From: Novosphingobium meiothermophilum | GTDB lineage: Bacteria > Pseudomonadota > Alphaproteobacteria > Sphingomonadales > Sphingomonadaceae | DNA length: 64,000 nucleotides | Assembly (NCBI RefSeq): GCF_003171715.1 | Contig: NZ_QGHL01000008.1 | Location: 1 to 64,000, forward strand | Direction: 5' to 3' | Part shown: positions 8,726-17,623 of the stretch, one piece after another | How the letters are laid out: every line of letters begins with the position of its first letter | How positions within the stretch are numbered: the stretch's first letter is position 1 | Made by a program: the position numbers and the translations under genes | Notes under the pieces: generated by a model | The model's input: the letters and a program-made list of their open reading frames with translations, nothing else | Database searches by the model: none | Told to the model about the DNA's origin: nothing

Positions 8726-11587
8726 TCAGAAGCGCAGGGAGGCGTTGATCGACACGTAGCGACCGAGCGTGTCGTAGAAGCCGGCAAAGGTATTGCCGTT
8801 CGACGAGTAAGCACTGCCCACGAGCGGCGGATTGCGGTCGAAGATGTTGTTGGCCGCAAGCGACAGCGACAGATTGTCGGTAACATCGGCGGCGACCGAG
8901 AGGTCGAACCAGCTGTAGGCCGGAATGCTGCTCTTGCCGTTGGCAGCCGGACCCTGCACTTCGCTCATGAAACGCCACTTGCCGGTTACGGTGAACACTT
9001 CCGGCGCCTTGTAGGAGACGCGCAGCGTGTGCCGCCAGCGGGGCGAGACGAAGCAGACCGCGCTGAACGTGCCCTTGCAGTCATAAGGCGTCGTCGTCGG
9101 CGCATCCTGGAACTGCTTCTTGAGCACGTAGGAACCGGTCAGCCCGACCGTGATCGATCCGTTACCGACATTGAACCGCGAGGTGGCGGCGACGTCGAGA
9201 CCCTGGAAGTCACGCCCGGCAAGGTTGACGTTGGGCGAGATGACATAGCCCTGCTGGCCCTGCCACAGGTTGCCTGCGGCATTGCGCACGATGCGGCTGC
9301 ACAGCGCCTGATCGCCAGTGAGGGCGCAATCACGCAGGAGCTGCTCCGGCGGATAGATCCCGATCACATCGGACATCTTGATCCGGTAGTAGTCGACCGC
9401 AAAGCTGATGTTGCGGGCAGGCGTCACCACGAAACCGGCGGTGTAGCTGTCCGCCTTTTCAGGGCGCAGGTTGAGGTTCCCGGCATACTGGGCGTTATAC
9501 TGCGCCGCCGCGTTGGCCGAAATGTTCCCATACTGTGCAGCCGAAACACCCGTATTGGCACACTGGGCGGCCGTGAAGACCGGGGCCGAACCGGCGCAAG
9601 GATCGGTGCCCGACCACAGCCCCAGGCTAACGGGGGTGAACAGTTCCGGTGCGTTCGGCGCGCGAACGGCACGGTTGAAACCACCACGCAGACGCAGGAA
9701 ATCGTTCACTTCCCAGTTCAACTGAGCCTTGAAGGTGTGCGTGTCGAACGAGCCGCCGCCAGCAACGGAATACTGCGAGAAGCGGTAGCCCAGTTCGGCG
9801 CGCAGATCGCGGGCGAACGACAGATCCTGCAGCAGCGGCACGTTGGCTTCGGTAAACAGTTCGACGACATCGAACTTGCCCGAAATCGACGGAGTTGGAC
9901 CACCCTGACCGGCAAGCAGACCTTCCTCGTAGAGCTGGTCGGAAACCGTGCGGTAGATGTTGTTGCGGTATTCCGCACCGAAGACGGTCGAAATCGGATC
10001 GTTGGCGATGCCGAAACCGAGATTGCCGGTGACATAGGCCGAGGCGAGGAACTCCTTGGTCACGCCCGTGCGGGTTGCCGTTGCGCTCAGCGTCTGGGCG
10101 AACTCCGGCGTCACCGCACCCTGCTGCCACACCTTGTAGGTGCCCGCGTAGATCGCGTCTTCCACCTTGGACAGCAGGAAGTCATTCAGATAGCTGTCCG
10201 AAAGCGACGACTGGCCATACTGGATGTAGGCGTCATAGCTCCAGTTGCTGCTGATCTCACCGCGCGCACCACCCACGAAACGGAACGAATCGTGCTGGAT
10301 GATGTTCTGGCGACCGCCGCCTTCGCTGTTGCGCTTGCCGATGTAGGCCGAGAAGCCGTCGATCGAAGCCGGCGAAGCGCCGGCGCCATTGGTGTAGGTG
10401 GCCGGATTGCAGAGCTGGGCAAGCTGGGCTGCGGTGATCGCCGGGTTTCCGGTCGCGCACGAGAAATCGTATTGATCGACGTAGAACGTGCCGGATTCGG
10501 CGATCTGGGCAACCGAGCGGTTGCTCATGAACATGACTTCCGCATAGGGCTTGAACGCGGGCGAAACTTCGTAGTTGACGAAGGCGCCGAGCGAGTAGCG
10601 CTCATCGGGACGCTGGAAGTAGTTGACCGGGGCGAAGTTGTAGATGTTGTCCGAAGCATCTACCAAGGTGCCGTTCGCGCTGGGCGTGAGGAACGCATTG
10701 TAGGAGAAATCGGTGTCGCCGCCGATGCGGGGGTAGAGGTCGAAGTTGGCCACCGGCGTCGTGAATGAGCCGCCGCAGGCCGTGCCAGCGGCATTGAGCG
10801 CACAGGCGGAGTGATCGCGCGAACCCTGAAGGATCGGATCGATCTTGCGATAGGTGGCGTAGGCAACGGCATGGCCGCGGCCTTCGGCAAACTTGCCGCC
10901 GATGGTCATGTCGATGTTGATCTGACGTCCGTCGAAGGTGGTATCAGTCGGCACGGCGAAACCGCGCGCCTTGGCGCGATCGGTGACGAAGGTATCGCCA
11001 TTGTTGTGCATGTAGTAGGACTGGCCGACATCGAGCTGGAAGCCCTCGAACTTGTCGTCCATGATGAAGTTGACCACACCGGCCACGGCATCTGCGCCGT
11101 AAACCGACGAGGCGCCGCCAGTAAGTACATCGACCCGCTGCACGAGCGCGGCCGGGATCTGGTTGATGTCGGCAGCGACCGAGTTGGTCGAACCGGGCTG
11201 GAGACGACGGCCGTTGACCAGCACCAGCGTGCGGACCGAGCCCAGACCACGCAGGTCAAGCGTGGCCGTGCCCGTTGCGCCGTTCGAGATGAACGCATTC
11301 TGCGAGGCTTCGATCTGCGGCAACTGGACCAGCACGTCTTCCAGACGGGTGAAGCCGGTTTCGTTGATCTCCTCGGCCGACGTCACCGCGATTGGCGAGG
11401 TCGACTTCAGGTTTGGCTGGACGATGCGCGAACCGGTCACGACAATGGTTTCGTTCGCGGAAGCGTCGGCCGCGGCGTCCTGCGCTGCCGCAGAGGTTGC
11501 GCCGAGCACGGCAACAGCACTGCCTGCAAGGGCGAGTGCCCGCGCCGAAATACCTCCGGCGCGAATGGTGGTCTTGCTGGATTTCAC
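8726..11587 (-). CDS. TonB-dependent receptor (first of a divergent pair)
   Basis: An outer-membrane receptor of 953 residues, starting at a GTG (11587) with AGGGA nine bases upstream. The signal peptide (residues about 1-36) ends in SAAAQ. The plug begins ETIVVTGSRI and carries RGLGSVRTLVLVNGRRL and DVLTGGASSVYGADAVAG, the standard plug signatures of sphingomonad and Caulobacter receptors. The barrel ends in the terminal Phe (SINASLRF) needed for BAM assembly. Ligand is unknown; no siderophore or carbohydrate gene adjoins it. It is paralogous to the divergent receptor at 12290. Both use GTG and share AGGGACTGA just before it. Upstream ATG codons in the same frame add about 40 residues without a signal peptide and were rejected. 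Confidence 0.93.
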   Translation of the reverse strand: MKSSKTTIRAGGISARALALAGSAVAVLGATSAAAQDAAADASANETIVVTGSRIVQPNLKSTSPIAVTSAEEINETGFTRLEDVLVQLPQIEASQNAFISNGATGTATLDLRGLGSVRTLVLVNGRRLQPGSTNSVAADINQIPAALVQRVDVLTGGASSVYGADAVAGVVNFIMDDKFEGFQLDVGQSYYMHNNGDTFVTDRAKARGFAVPTDTTFDGRQINIDMTIGGKFAEGRGHAVAYATYRKIDPILQGSRDHSACALNAAGTACGGSFTTPVANFDLYPRIGGDTDFSYNAFLTPSANGTLVDASDNIYNFAPVNYFQRPDERYSLGAFVNYEVSPAFKPYAEVMFMSNRSVAQIAESGTFYVDQYDFSCATGNPAITAAQLAQLCNPATYTNGAGASPASIDGFSAYIGKRNSEGGGRQNIIQHDSFRFVGGARGEISSNWSYDAYIQYGQSSLSDSYLNDFLLSKVEDAIYAGTYKVWQQGAVTPEFAQTLSATATRTGVTKEFLASAYVTGNLGFGIANDPISTVFGAEYRNNIYRTVSDQLYEEGLLAGQGGPTPSISGKFDVVELFTEANVPLLQDLSFARDLRAELGYRFSQYSVAGGGSFDTHTFKAQLNWEVNDFLRLRGGFNRAVRAPNAPELFTPVSLGLWSGTDPCAGSAPVFTAAQCANTGVSAAQYGNISANAAAQYNAQYAGNLNLRPEKADSYTAGFVVTPARNISFAVDYYRIKMSDVIGIYPPEQLLRDCALTGDQALCSRIVRNAAGNLWQGQQGYVISPNVNLAGRDFQGLDVAATSRFNVGNGSITVGLTGSYVLKKQFQDAPTTTPYDCKGTFSAVCFVSPRWRHTLRVSYKAPEVFTVTGKWRFMSEVQGPAANGKSSIPAYSWFDLSVAADVTDNLSLSLAANNIFDRNPPLVGSAYSSNGNTFAGFYDTLGRYVSINASLRF

Positions 11588-12289
11588 AGTTTTCAGTCCC
11601 TGTTCCGATTGTACCGGTCGAAGGCAGACAGGCGCGGGGCATGGCTGTCCTTCCGCACTCCAGCCCCTGTTTTGCCAGCACCTGCGCGGCGATTCGGAAA
11701 TCGGACGCAAACTGGAAGGCTTCGCGGAGTTCGTGCAGTCCTAATGCCACCCGGACACAATCAAGCAATACTGTCTATATCTTAAGTAAGTAGTTTCGTT
11801 TGATGTGTAACCATTCTGCCACAGACATATCGCGCCTTGGCAGGTCAAGGACCGCACTGCGCAGGTCATCTCACAACGACCGCACGGGCACGGCCATTGC
11901 CGGACCGATGCTCCGCCGTTTCCGACTTGGCGCGGGCCAACCGCGCGATTCAGCAAGCCCGTTTCACCAAAGCCGTTTCAACTGAAAGTATTGGCAACTC
12001 CAGAGCGACTTTTTCGCAACAACTTTTCGTGCGCCAATTCCTTGGGATTCCGGGGCGCAGCATGCCCTTTCGGGCGCATGTTGCATCATGGTTACACCCT
12101 GTCCCGGAATTATAATCGCGCGTTGAATTGCCCTTTCATTACCGCGCGGAAATCCGCCATGCAGCCCTATCCGAGTAGGATGTCGGCCGCGCGGTCTACT
12201 GCCAGGGGCAGGCAAGCGCGAGCAACCCCGCCATCCGAAAGCGATCTGAAAGCAGGCAGCCGATCCTGCCAAAACAGAGGGACTGACAC
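11588..12289. other. 702-bp divergent spacer between two TonB receptor genes
   Basis: No convincing gene was found here; the short frames lack family features and start sites. The stretch is less GC-rich than its surroundings around 11755-11815 and 11960-12120, and it should hold both receptor promoters. The 10-mer ATGGTTACAC occurs twice, on the minus strand at 11814-11805 and on the plus strand at 12088-12097. Each copy reads toward its own gene, 227 and 202 bases upstream of the GTG starts. Confidence 0.6.
12089..12116 (+). promoter_or_regulatory. Putative promoter of the rightward TonB receptor gene
   Basis: A perfect TATAAT lies at 12111-12116. A weak -35-like TGGTTA sits 16 bases upstream (12089-12094). 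A start near 12123 would give a leader of about 165 bases. The poor -35 suggests an activator or an alternative sigma factor, or a chance match. Confidence 0.35.
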
Positions 12290-15265
12290 GTGAAGAAACT
12301 CCAACAGCAAGCTCTGCGGCTTGGCACTGCCACGCTCGCGCTGGGCGTGGCCATTGCCGCCGCGCCGTCGTTTGCGCAGGAAGCGCAGGCCGATGACGCC
12401 ACCGCGGAAGCCTCCGCCACCGCAACCATCGTCGTTACAGGTTCGCGCATCAACCGTCCGGATCTGGAACAGTCCAGCCCCGTCGCCGTGATCGGCGCCG
12501 AAGAAATCAGCCGCCGCGGCGCGATTTCGGTCGAGCAGGTGCTGCGCCAGCTTCCCGGCACCACCGCGGGCATCAACCCCGGCGTTAACAACGGCGCCAA
12601 CGGCATCGCCAGCTTCAACCTGCGTGGCCTTGGCACCAACCGCAACCTCGTCCTGCTCAATGGCCGCCGCGTGGTTCCCTCGACGCTGGGCAACGTGGTC
12701 GACCTCAACGTAGTGCCCGTGGCGCTCGTCCAGCGCACCGACGTGCTGACCGGCGGCGCGGTGACGAACTATGGTGCCGACGCCATCGCGGGCGTCGTCA
12801 ACTTCGTCACGCGCCGTGACTTCACCGGCTTCGAAGTTGCAGGCCAGTATGGCGTGAGCGAACGCGGCGATGGCCAGAGCTACCGCATCGACCTTACCAC
12901 CGGCGCCGATCTCGGCGGCGGCGCGGGCAACGCGGTGCTTGGCATCAGCTACACCAACACCAAGCCCGTGCTCCAGGGTTCGCGCGACATCGGCACCGTT
13001 TCGCGTGCGTCGACCTGCCCGACCAGCCAGCGCACCAACGGCGAGTGCAATGCCTCGGCCGTTCGCGGTCTGCCGCAGGGTTCGGCCACGGCTGTCCCGG
13101 CATCGCTGTTCTTCCCGCTGCCCACCACCGCCCAGGATCCCACCCGTTCGGGCGGTGCCCAGTTCGATCCGGCAACCGGCACGATCGCGCCCGGCCTTGC
13201 GGACTACAACTTCAACCCGCTGAACTACTACCAGACCCCGCTGGATCGGTGGAGCGTCTATGCGGCTGCCCACTACGAAGTGGCGGACAACATCGAAGTC
13301 TACAGCGAAGCGATGTTCACCCGCTCGAAGGTGGTGCAGAACCTCGCTCCGACCGGCACTTTCACCGAACAGTTCCAGCTTCCGCTGAACAACCAGTTCC
13401 TGACGCCCACGCAGCGCACGCAGCTCTGCTCGTTCGCAGGCATCGCCGATTGCGGCGCCGCCGTTGCCGCGGGTCAGGAAATCACTGCAATCGTCGCCCG
13501 CCGCTTCGTGGAAACCGGTCCGCGTGTCGGCACCTTCACCACGAACCTGTTCCAGGTCACCGCTGGCGTCCGCGGCAAGCTGACCGACACCCTGAACTGG
13601 GATGTATTCGGCCAGTATGGCGAAGCAGAGCGCAAGGCCGTCAACACCGGCACCGCGCTGCGCAGCCGCGTGCAGCAGGCCCTGCGTGGCTGCCCCGCCG
13701 GTTCGGCAACCGGCTGCACCCCGATCAACCTGTTCGGTGCTGCCGGCTCGATCACGCCGCAGATGCTCGCCTTCGTCGGCGTTCCCACCACGCAGACCAC
13801 GAACACCGAATTTGCTTCGGCACAGGGCCTCGTGTCGGGTGATCTCGGCTTCAGCAGCCCGTTCTCCGACAGCCCGATCGGCATCGCGGCCGGTGTGGAA
13901 TACCGCCGTTATGCCGGACGCCAGCTGGGCGACCTTCCCAACCAGCAGGCAGGTGAAATCCTCGGCGCTGGCGGTGCGTTCCTGACCGTCGACGGTGGCT
14001 TCCACTCGACCGAGTTCTTCGGCGAACTGATCGCCCCGCTCGTCACCGAACGTCCCTTCTTCCACAACCTGACGCTCGAAGCCGGCATCCGTTATGCCGA
14101 CTATTCGACCACCGGTGGCAATACCACGTGGAAGGTTGGCGGTAGCTGGGCGCCGGTGCGCGACATCAAGTTCCGCGGCGCCTACACCCGCGCCGTTCGC
14201 GCTCCGAACATCGGTGAACTGTTCACCCCGCAGAACGTGGTGCTGAACAACCTTGCAGCCGACCCCTGCCAGGGCGCTGTCACCAATCCGACCACGGTCG
14301 CGCTCTGCACCGCACAGCTTCAGGCTGTCGGTCTGACCGCAGCAACGCTGGGCAACATCCCCGCTCCGATCGCTGGCCAGATCAACGTGACGACCACCGG
14401 CAACCCGAACCTCGCGCCCGAACGTGCACGCACGCTCACCCTCGGTGCGGTGTTCACGCCGTCGTTCGTTCCGGGCCTCAGCGCCACGATCGACTGGTAT
14501 CGCATCCGCGTTACGGGCGCGATCACCTCGCCGACCGTGGGTGACATCCTGAACGGCTGCTTCGGTCAGTCCAACCCTGCCGATCCGCGCTGCCAGCTGA
14601 TCCGCCGCAACCCGCTCACCGGCGGTCTGTCGGGTTCGCCGGCCACCACCGGCGGTGTCGTCCTGCTTTCGACCAACCAAGGCTTCCTGGAAACCGAAGG
14701 CTACGACTTCACCCTCACCTATGACCGCCAGTTCGGCGACTTCCGTCTGGGTCTGGGCGTCACCGGCAACTACACCGACAAGAGCCGCTTCCAGTCGAAC
14801 CCGAACTCGTTCATCCGTGAATGCGTCGGCTTCTACAGCGTCTCGTGCGACCCGGTGCTGCCTGAGTGGACCTGGAACACGCGCCTGACCGGTGCCTACA
14901 AGCAGATCGACGTCTCGCTGCTGTGGCGCCACATCGGTGCGGTCAACTACGAACCGCGCACCGGTGCGACGCCGACCACGCCGCCGACCGCCGGCACCGT
15001 GGGCAGCTTCGGATCGACCGATCCGCGCATCATCGTTCCGGCCTACCGTTCGATCGATGCGTTCGACTACTTCGATCTGAACATTGGCTTCGATGTGACC
15101 AAGGACATCCGCTTCGCGGTCCTCGTCGAGAACCTGTTCGACAAGAAGCCGCCGGAAGTGGGCAACACGATCGGTTCGACCTCGTTCAACAGCGGCAACA
15201 CGTTCCCGTCGCTCTACGACGCGATCGGTCGTCGCTTCACGATGTCGGCTCGCATGCGCTTCTGA
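12290..15265 (+). CDS. TonB-dependent receptor (second of a divergent pair)
   Basis: An outer-membrane receptor of 991 residues that starts at GTG 12290, with AGAGGGACTGA just upstream. The signal peptide ends near residue 29 (APSFAQ). The plug has ATIVVTGSRI, then FNLRGLGTNRNLVLLNGRR and DVLTGGAVTNYGADAIAG. The last residue is Phe (SARMRF), as expected for a BAM substrate. Several Cys pairs lie in predicted loops (for example CTAQLQ and CFGQSNPADPRCQ), suggesting loops held by disulfides. The gene ends with tandem stops (TGATAG) and a strong terminator. Substrate is unknown. The close relation and divergent arrangement with the receptor at 8726-11587 suggest duplication followed by specialisation. 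Confidence 0.93.
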   Translation: MKKLQQQALRLGTATLALGVAIAAAPSFAQEAQADDATAEASATATIVVTGSRINRPDLEQSSPVAVIGAEEISRRGAISVEQVLRQLPGTTAGINPGVNNGANGIASFNLRGLGTNRNLVLLNGRRVVPSTLGNVVDLNVVPVALVQRTDVLTGGAVTNYGADAIAGVVNFVTRRDFTGFEVAGQYGVSERGDGQSYRIDLTTGADLGGGAGNAVLGISYTNTKPVLQGSRDIGTVSRASTCPTSQRTNGECNASAVRGLPQGSATAVPASLFFPLPTTAQDPTRSGGAQFDPATGTIAPGLADYNFNPLNYYQTPLDRWSVYAAAHYEVADNIEVYSEAMFTRSKVVQNLAPTGTFTEQFQLPLNNQFLTPTQRTQLCSFAGIADCGAAVAAGQEITAIVARRFVETGPRVGTFTTNLFQVTAGVRGKLTDTLNWDVFGQYGEAERKAVNTGTALRSRVQQALRGCPAGSATGCTPINLFGAAGSITPQMLAFVGVPTTQTTNTEFASAQGLVSGDLGFSSPFSDSPIGIAAGVEYRRYAGRQLGDLPNQQAGEILGAGGAFLTVDGGFHSTEFFGELIAPLVTERPFFHNLTLEAGIRYADYSTTGGNTTWKVGGSWAPVRDIKFRGAYTRAVRAPNIGELFTPQNVVLNNLAADPCQGAVTNPTTVALCTAQLQAVGLTAATLGNIPAPIAGQINVTTTGNPNLAPERARTLTLGAVFTPSFVPGLSATIDWYRIRVTGAITSPTVGDILNGCFGQSNPADPRCQLIRRNPLTGGLSGSPATTGGVVLLSTNQGFLETEGYDFTLTYDRQFGDFRLGLGVTGNYTDKSRFQSNPNSFIRECVGFYSVSCDPVLPEWTWNTRLTGAYKQIDVSLLWRHIGAVNYEPRTGATPTTPPTAGTVGSFGSTDPRIIVPAYRSIDAFDYFDLNIGFDVTKDIRFAVLVENLFDKKPPEVGNTIGSTSFNSGNTFPSLYDAIGRRFTMSARMRF

Positions 15266-15289
15266 TAGCGCAGATCCGGGCAACAGATC

Positions 15290-15327
15290 GGGCGGGGTTC
15301 TCACGAACCCCGCCCTTTCTTTTTCTC
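15290..15327 (+). terminator. Rho-independent terminator of the rightward TonB receptor gene
   Basis: GGGCGGGGTTC (15290-15300) and GAACCCCGCCC (15305-15315) form a perfect 11-bp stem with loop TCAC. The tail TTTCTTTTTCTC follows. It starts 25 bases after the receptor stop. Confidence 0.93.
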
Positions 15328-15430
15328 AGGCAAGGCTCCGCAGACCGAACAACCACCGCCAGACGCGGGCGCCGCAGTCGCGGGTTATCGGGCCTGCCTC
15401 TGGCTCAGTTCCGGACGGCCGCGGGGCCGA

Positions 15431-17182
15431 TCAGCGCAGACGCCATACCCTGATGCCGCTGGCCGGGGGCACATCAACCGGCACCAGCCATTGCGGCGCC
15501 TTGTCCTGCGCAAGATGCGCCATGAAGCCATCGGGGGCCATCTTGATGTAGCGCTGGGTCTCCCGGCCAGCCGGACAGGTCAGCACTAGCGTCGCGCCAT
15601 ATTTCTGCATGATGCGTCTTGCGCCATGATCAGGCCCAAGGAACGCAATGATGAGATCACGCATCGCTGCATTGCCGCGATGGTGGCCGGTTGCCACGAC
15701 ATTGTGCGGGCTTGTTGCAAGCAGGGCCGGGCCCAGATCGAGGCCAGCCAGAACCGTCGTTCGGGGCATTGCGGCCATCGTCGGGGCGAGCGCACGAAAA
15801 TTGCAGGGCATCGGCGCCTTGTCCCGCGCAGGGGGCGATGGACGCGTAACGGCGTAAGGCGCGATTGCATAAGCCCAGGGCATCAGCAGCCCCACGATCA
15901 GCGGCACCCTCAGCATCCGGCGCAGCAGCAGTCTCTCTGCCGACCATCGGGCAAGCTGCTCCTGCACCTGCCAGGCGGCGGGAACTGCCGCGAACAGGCA
16001 CGCGACGCCTGATACGCGCAGCACCAGCGTGCCGATAAGCGTGGCCCCGGCAAGCAGCAGAGCCATGTCGATCATTTCCTGGCGGGCCACTGCATCCGGG
16101 GCGCGCCGCCACAACCGCCAGCAGGCGATCAATCCCAGCAGCGGCGGCAGCAAGGCCGTGAACGCGACTGCCGCACTTTGTCGCCACACCGGCAAACCTT
16201 CGGTGATGGCATCGAGCCACACGCTTCTCACGATAGGATCAAGTGCGGCAAAGGCATCGGCTCCCAGACACTGGGGTGCGCGCAGGCCCATTATGGCCGC
16301 AGCGCCCGCGCCGAACAGGCCGAGCACCAGCAGGGACAGCATCGGCGGATGACGGCGAAGACGCGGCAAAACCAGAGCGCAGCCAGCCGCCGCCCACAAC
16401 AGCACCGCCAGATGAACGGGCGAAAGGGCATCGCAATGATCGGCAAGATCGTTCAGGCCGCGCGTGCCAAGGAAAAGGGCGACAGCACCAAGGGCAAGAC
16501 CGGCCATGAACGCGCCAAGCCATCGCCCATCGCCGCGCCACAGGCGCAGTGTGCAGACACCGGCAAAAACCATCGCTAGGGGCAGCGCCTCCAGCGAGAT
16601 GGCCAGCGAGGCGGCAAGCGCCAGTCCTGCCAGCGCGCCGCCCCGGCCGGGCCGTCCGCCCGTGATCGACCCGAATGCGGCCAAAGCCAGAAAATACTGC
16701 CAGGCATGATGATCGATGCGCAGCGGCATCATCCGGATCGACACGGGCAAGGCGAACGTGACCAGCAGCGCCGCCACCAGGCCGGCCTGCGGGCCGAAGC
16801 GCCGGGCCGCAAGGTTTGCGGCCAGCATCATGGTGGCAAGCAGCGTCAGCAACGGAACCGCAATACTGGCGATGACTTCGGCCTGCGCGGTTCCGAGGAG
16901 GGGGCGCAACATAACGATCAGCGCCGCAATCGGCAGATCGACGATGCGGGTCCAGTGCATCGGAACGCCCGCCGGAGGCGCGACGCGGTATTGGGTTACA
17001 TCGAACCAGCTTTGCCCGGCCAGCCAATCGCGCACCTGCTGAAGGCGAAGGGCATCGTCGGCATCGCTGAAGGAGGCCACGTCAAGTCTGCCCCACAAGA
17101 TACCCAGCATCGCAAGCGACGTGACAAGCCAGATCACCAGAACGCCGGACCACGGCACCGCGCGCCCGTTTGGCGCGGTCAT
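15431..17182 (-). CDS. Polytopic membrane protein, GT-C-like glycosyltransferase candidate
   Basis: A 583-residue membrane protein with about 10-12 hydrophobic segments. The ATG at 17182 overlaps the stop of the upstream GtrA gene (TGATG), so this start is preferred over an in-frame ATG 11 codons earlier. After the first membrane segment (about residues 12-34) comes a loop with SDADDALRLQQVRDWL, and further on VPMHWTRIVDLPIAAL. An acidic motif in the first large periplasmic loop is what GT-C glycosyltransferases use to bind a lipid-linked sugar. This is an inference from topology and motif, not a recognised family signature. Gene order (flavoenzyme, GtrA, this protein) supports a role in transferring a lipid-linked sugar to an envelope acceptor. 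Confidence 0.7.
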   Translation of the reverse strand: MTAPNGRAVPWSGVLVIWLVTSLAMLGILWGRLDVASFSDADDALRLQQVRDWLAGQSWFDVTQYRVAPPAGVPMHWTRIVDLPIAALIVMLRPLLGTAQAEVIASIAVPLLTLLATMMLAANLAARRFGPQAGLVAALLVTFALPVSIRMMPLRIDHHAWQYFLALAAFGSITGGRPGRGGALAGLALAASLAISLEALPLAMVFAGVCTLRLWRGDGRWLGAFMAGLALGAVALFLGTRGLNDLADHCDALSPVHLAVLLWAAAGCALVLPRLRRHPPMLSLLVLGLFGAGAAAIMGLRAPQCLGADAFAALDPIVRSVWLDAITEGLPVWRQSAAVAFTALLPPLLGLIACWRLWRRAPDAVARQEMIDMALLLAGATLIGTLVLRVSGVACLFAAVPAAWQVQEQLARWSAERLLLRRMLRVPLIVGLLMPWAYAIAPYAVTRPSPPARDKAPMPCNFRALAPTMAAMPRTTVLAGLDLGPALLATSPHNVVATGHHRGNAAMRDLIIAFLGPDHGARRIMQKYGATLVLTCPAGRETQRYIKMAPDGFMAHLAQDKAPQWLVPVDVPPASGIRVWRLR

Positions 17183-17595
17183 CACCGGAACACCACCTGT
17201 TTGCGTAGCAGCCACGTCGCCACGAAGCTGGCGCCGATCGCCACGATCTTCGCCAGCCGCGAGTCCAGTCCCAGCGCGGAACCGGCGCCGACAATCATGG
17301 TCGTGAGCGCCAGACCAACGAGGGCCGAGCCGACGAACAGTGCCTTCTGGCGGTTGCGCGCGCCGCGATCTGCCGCAACGCTTGCCGAGAACACGGCGCG
17401 GCTCGACAGGAGCCAGTGCGCGCCGATGCCCAGCCCATAGGCGAAAGCCGATGCCAGTGCCGGCATCATGCCTGCGGCCAGCAGGATCAGGAACGCACCC
17501 ATATCAACCGCCAGCGCGCCGACACTGGCCACAAGATAGCGCAGGATCATCACGCGGCGCAGACGGTCGATCATCGGCAGGATCATCTCAGGCAT
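17182..17595 (-). CDS. GtrA family membrane protein
   Basis: A 137-residue protein with four predicted membrane segments (ILRYLVASVGALAVDMGAFL, then two central segments, and IVAIGASFVATWLLRKQVVF). The pattern matches the GtrA family, including the early Asp in the first helix, the Trp-Leu-Leu-Ser-Ser-Arg-Ala-Val-Phe segment in the middle and the final basic-Val-Phe ending. GtrA proteins are thought to help flip or present polyprenyl-linked sugars across the inner membrane. The gene starts 28 bases downstream of the flavoenzyme stop and overlaps the next gene by one base, so the three form one operon. Other in-frame ATGs lie at codons 4 and 8. Confidence 0.85.
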   Translation of the reverse strand: MPEMILPMIDRLRRVMILRYLVASVGALAVDMGAFLILLAAGMMPALASAFAYGLGIGAHWLLSSRAVFSASVAADRGARNRQKALFVGSALVGLALTTMIVGAGSALGLDSRLAKIVAIGASFVATWLLRKQVVFR

Positions 17596-17623
17596 GGCAG
17601 GCGCATCCGGTTATGCGGGCGGT

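Noticed and set aside
11755..11815. Clear sigma-70 promoter for the leftward TonB receptor
   Set aside because: The stretch is AT-rich, but no -35/-10 pair with acceptable spacing was found, so no promoter was called.
11800..12115. Small genes in the spacer between the two TonB receptors
   Set aside because: The short frames have no ribosome binding site, no recognisable family and irregular composition.
12167..15304. Very long minus-strand open frame (over 1000 codons) opposite the TonB receptor
   Set aside because: It is the shadow of a high-GC coding strand. It has no family signature, and the plus-strand receptor has plug, barrel, signal peptide and terminator. The same applies to long antisense frames opposite hyuB, the receptor at 21255 and mnmG.
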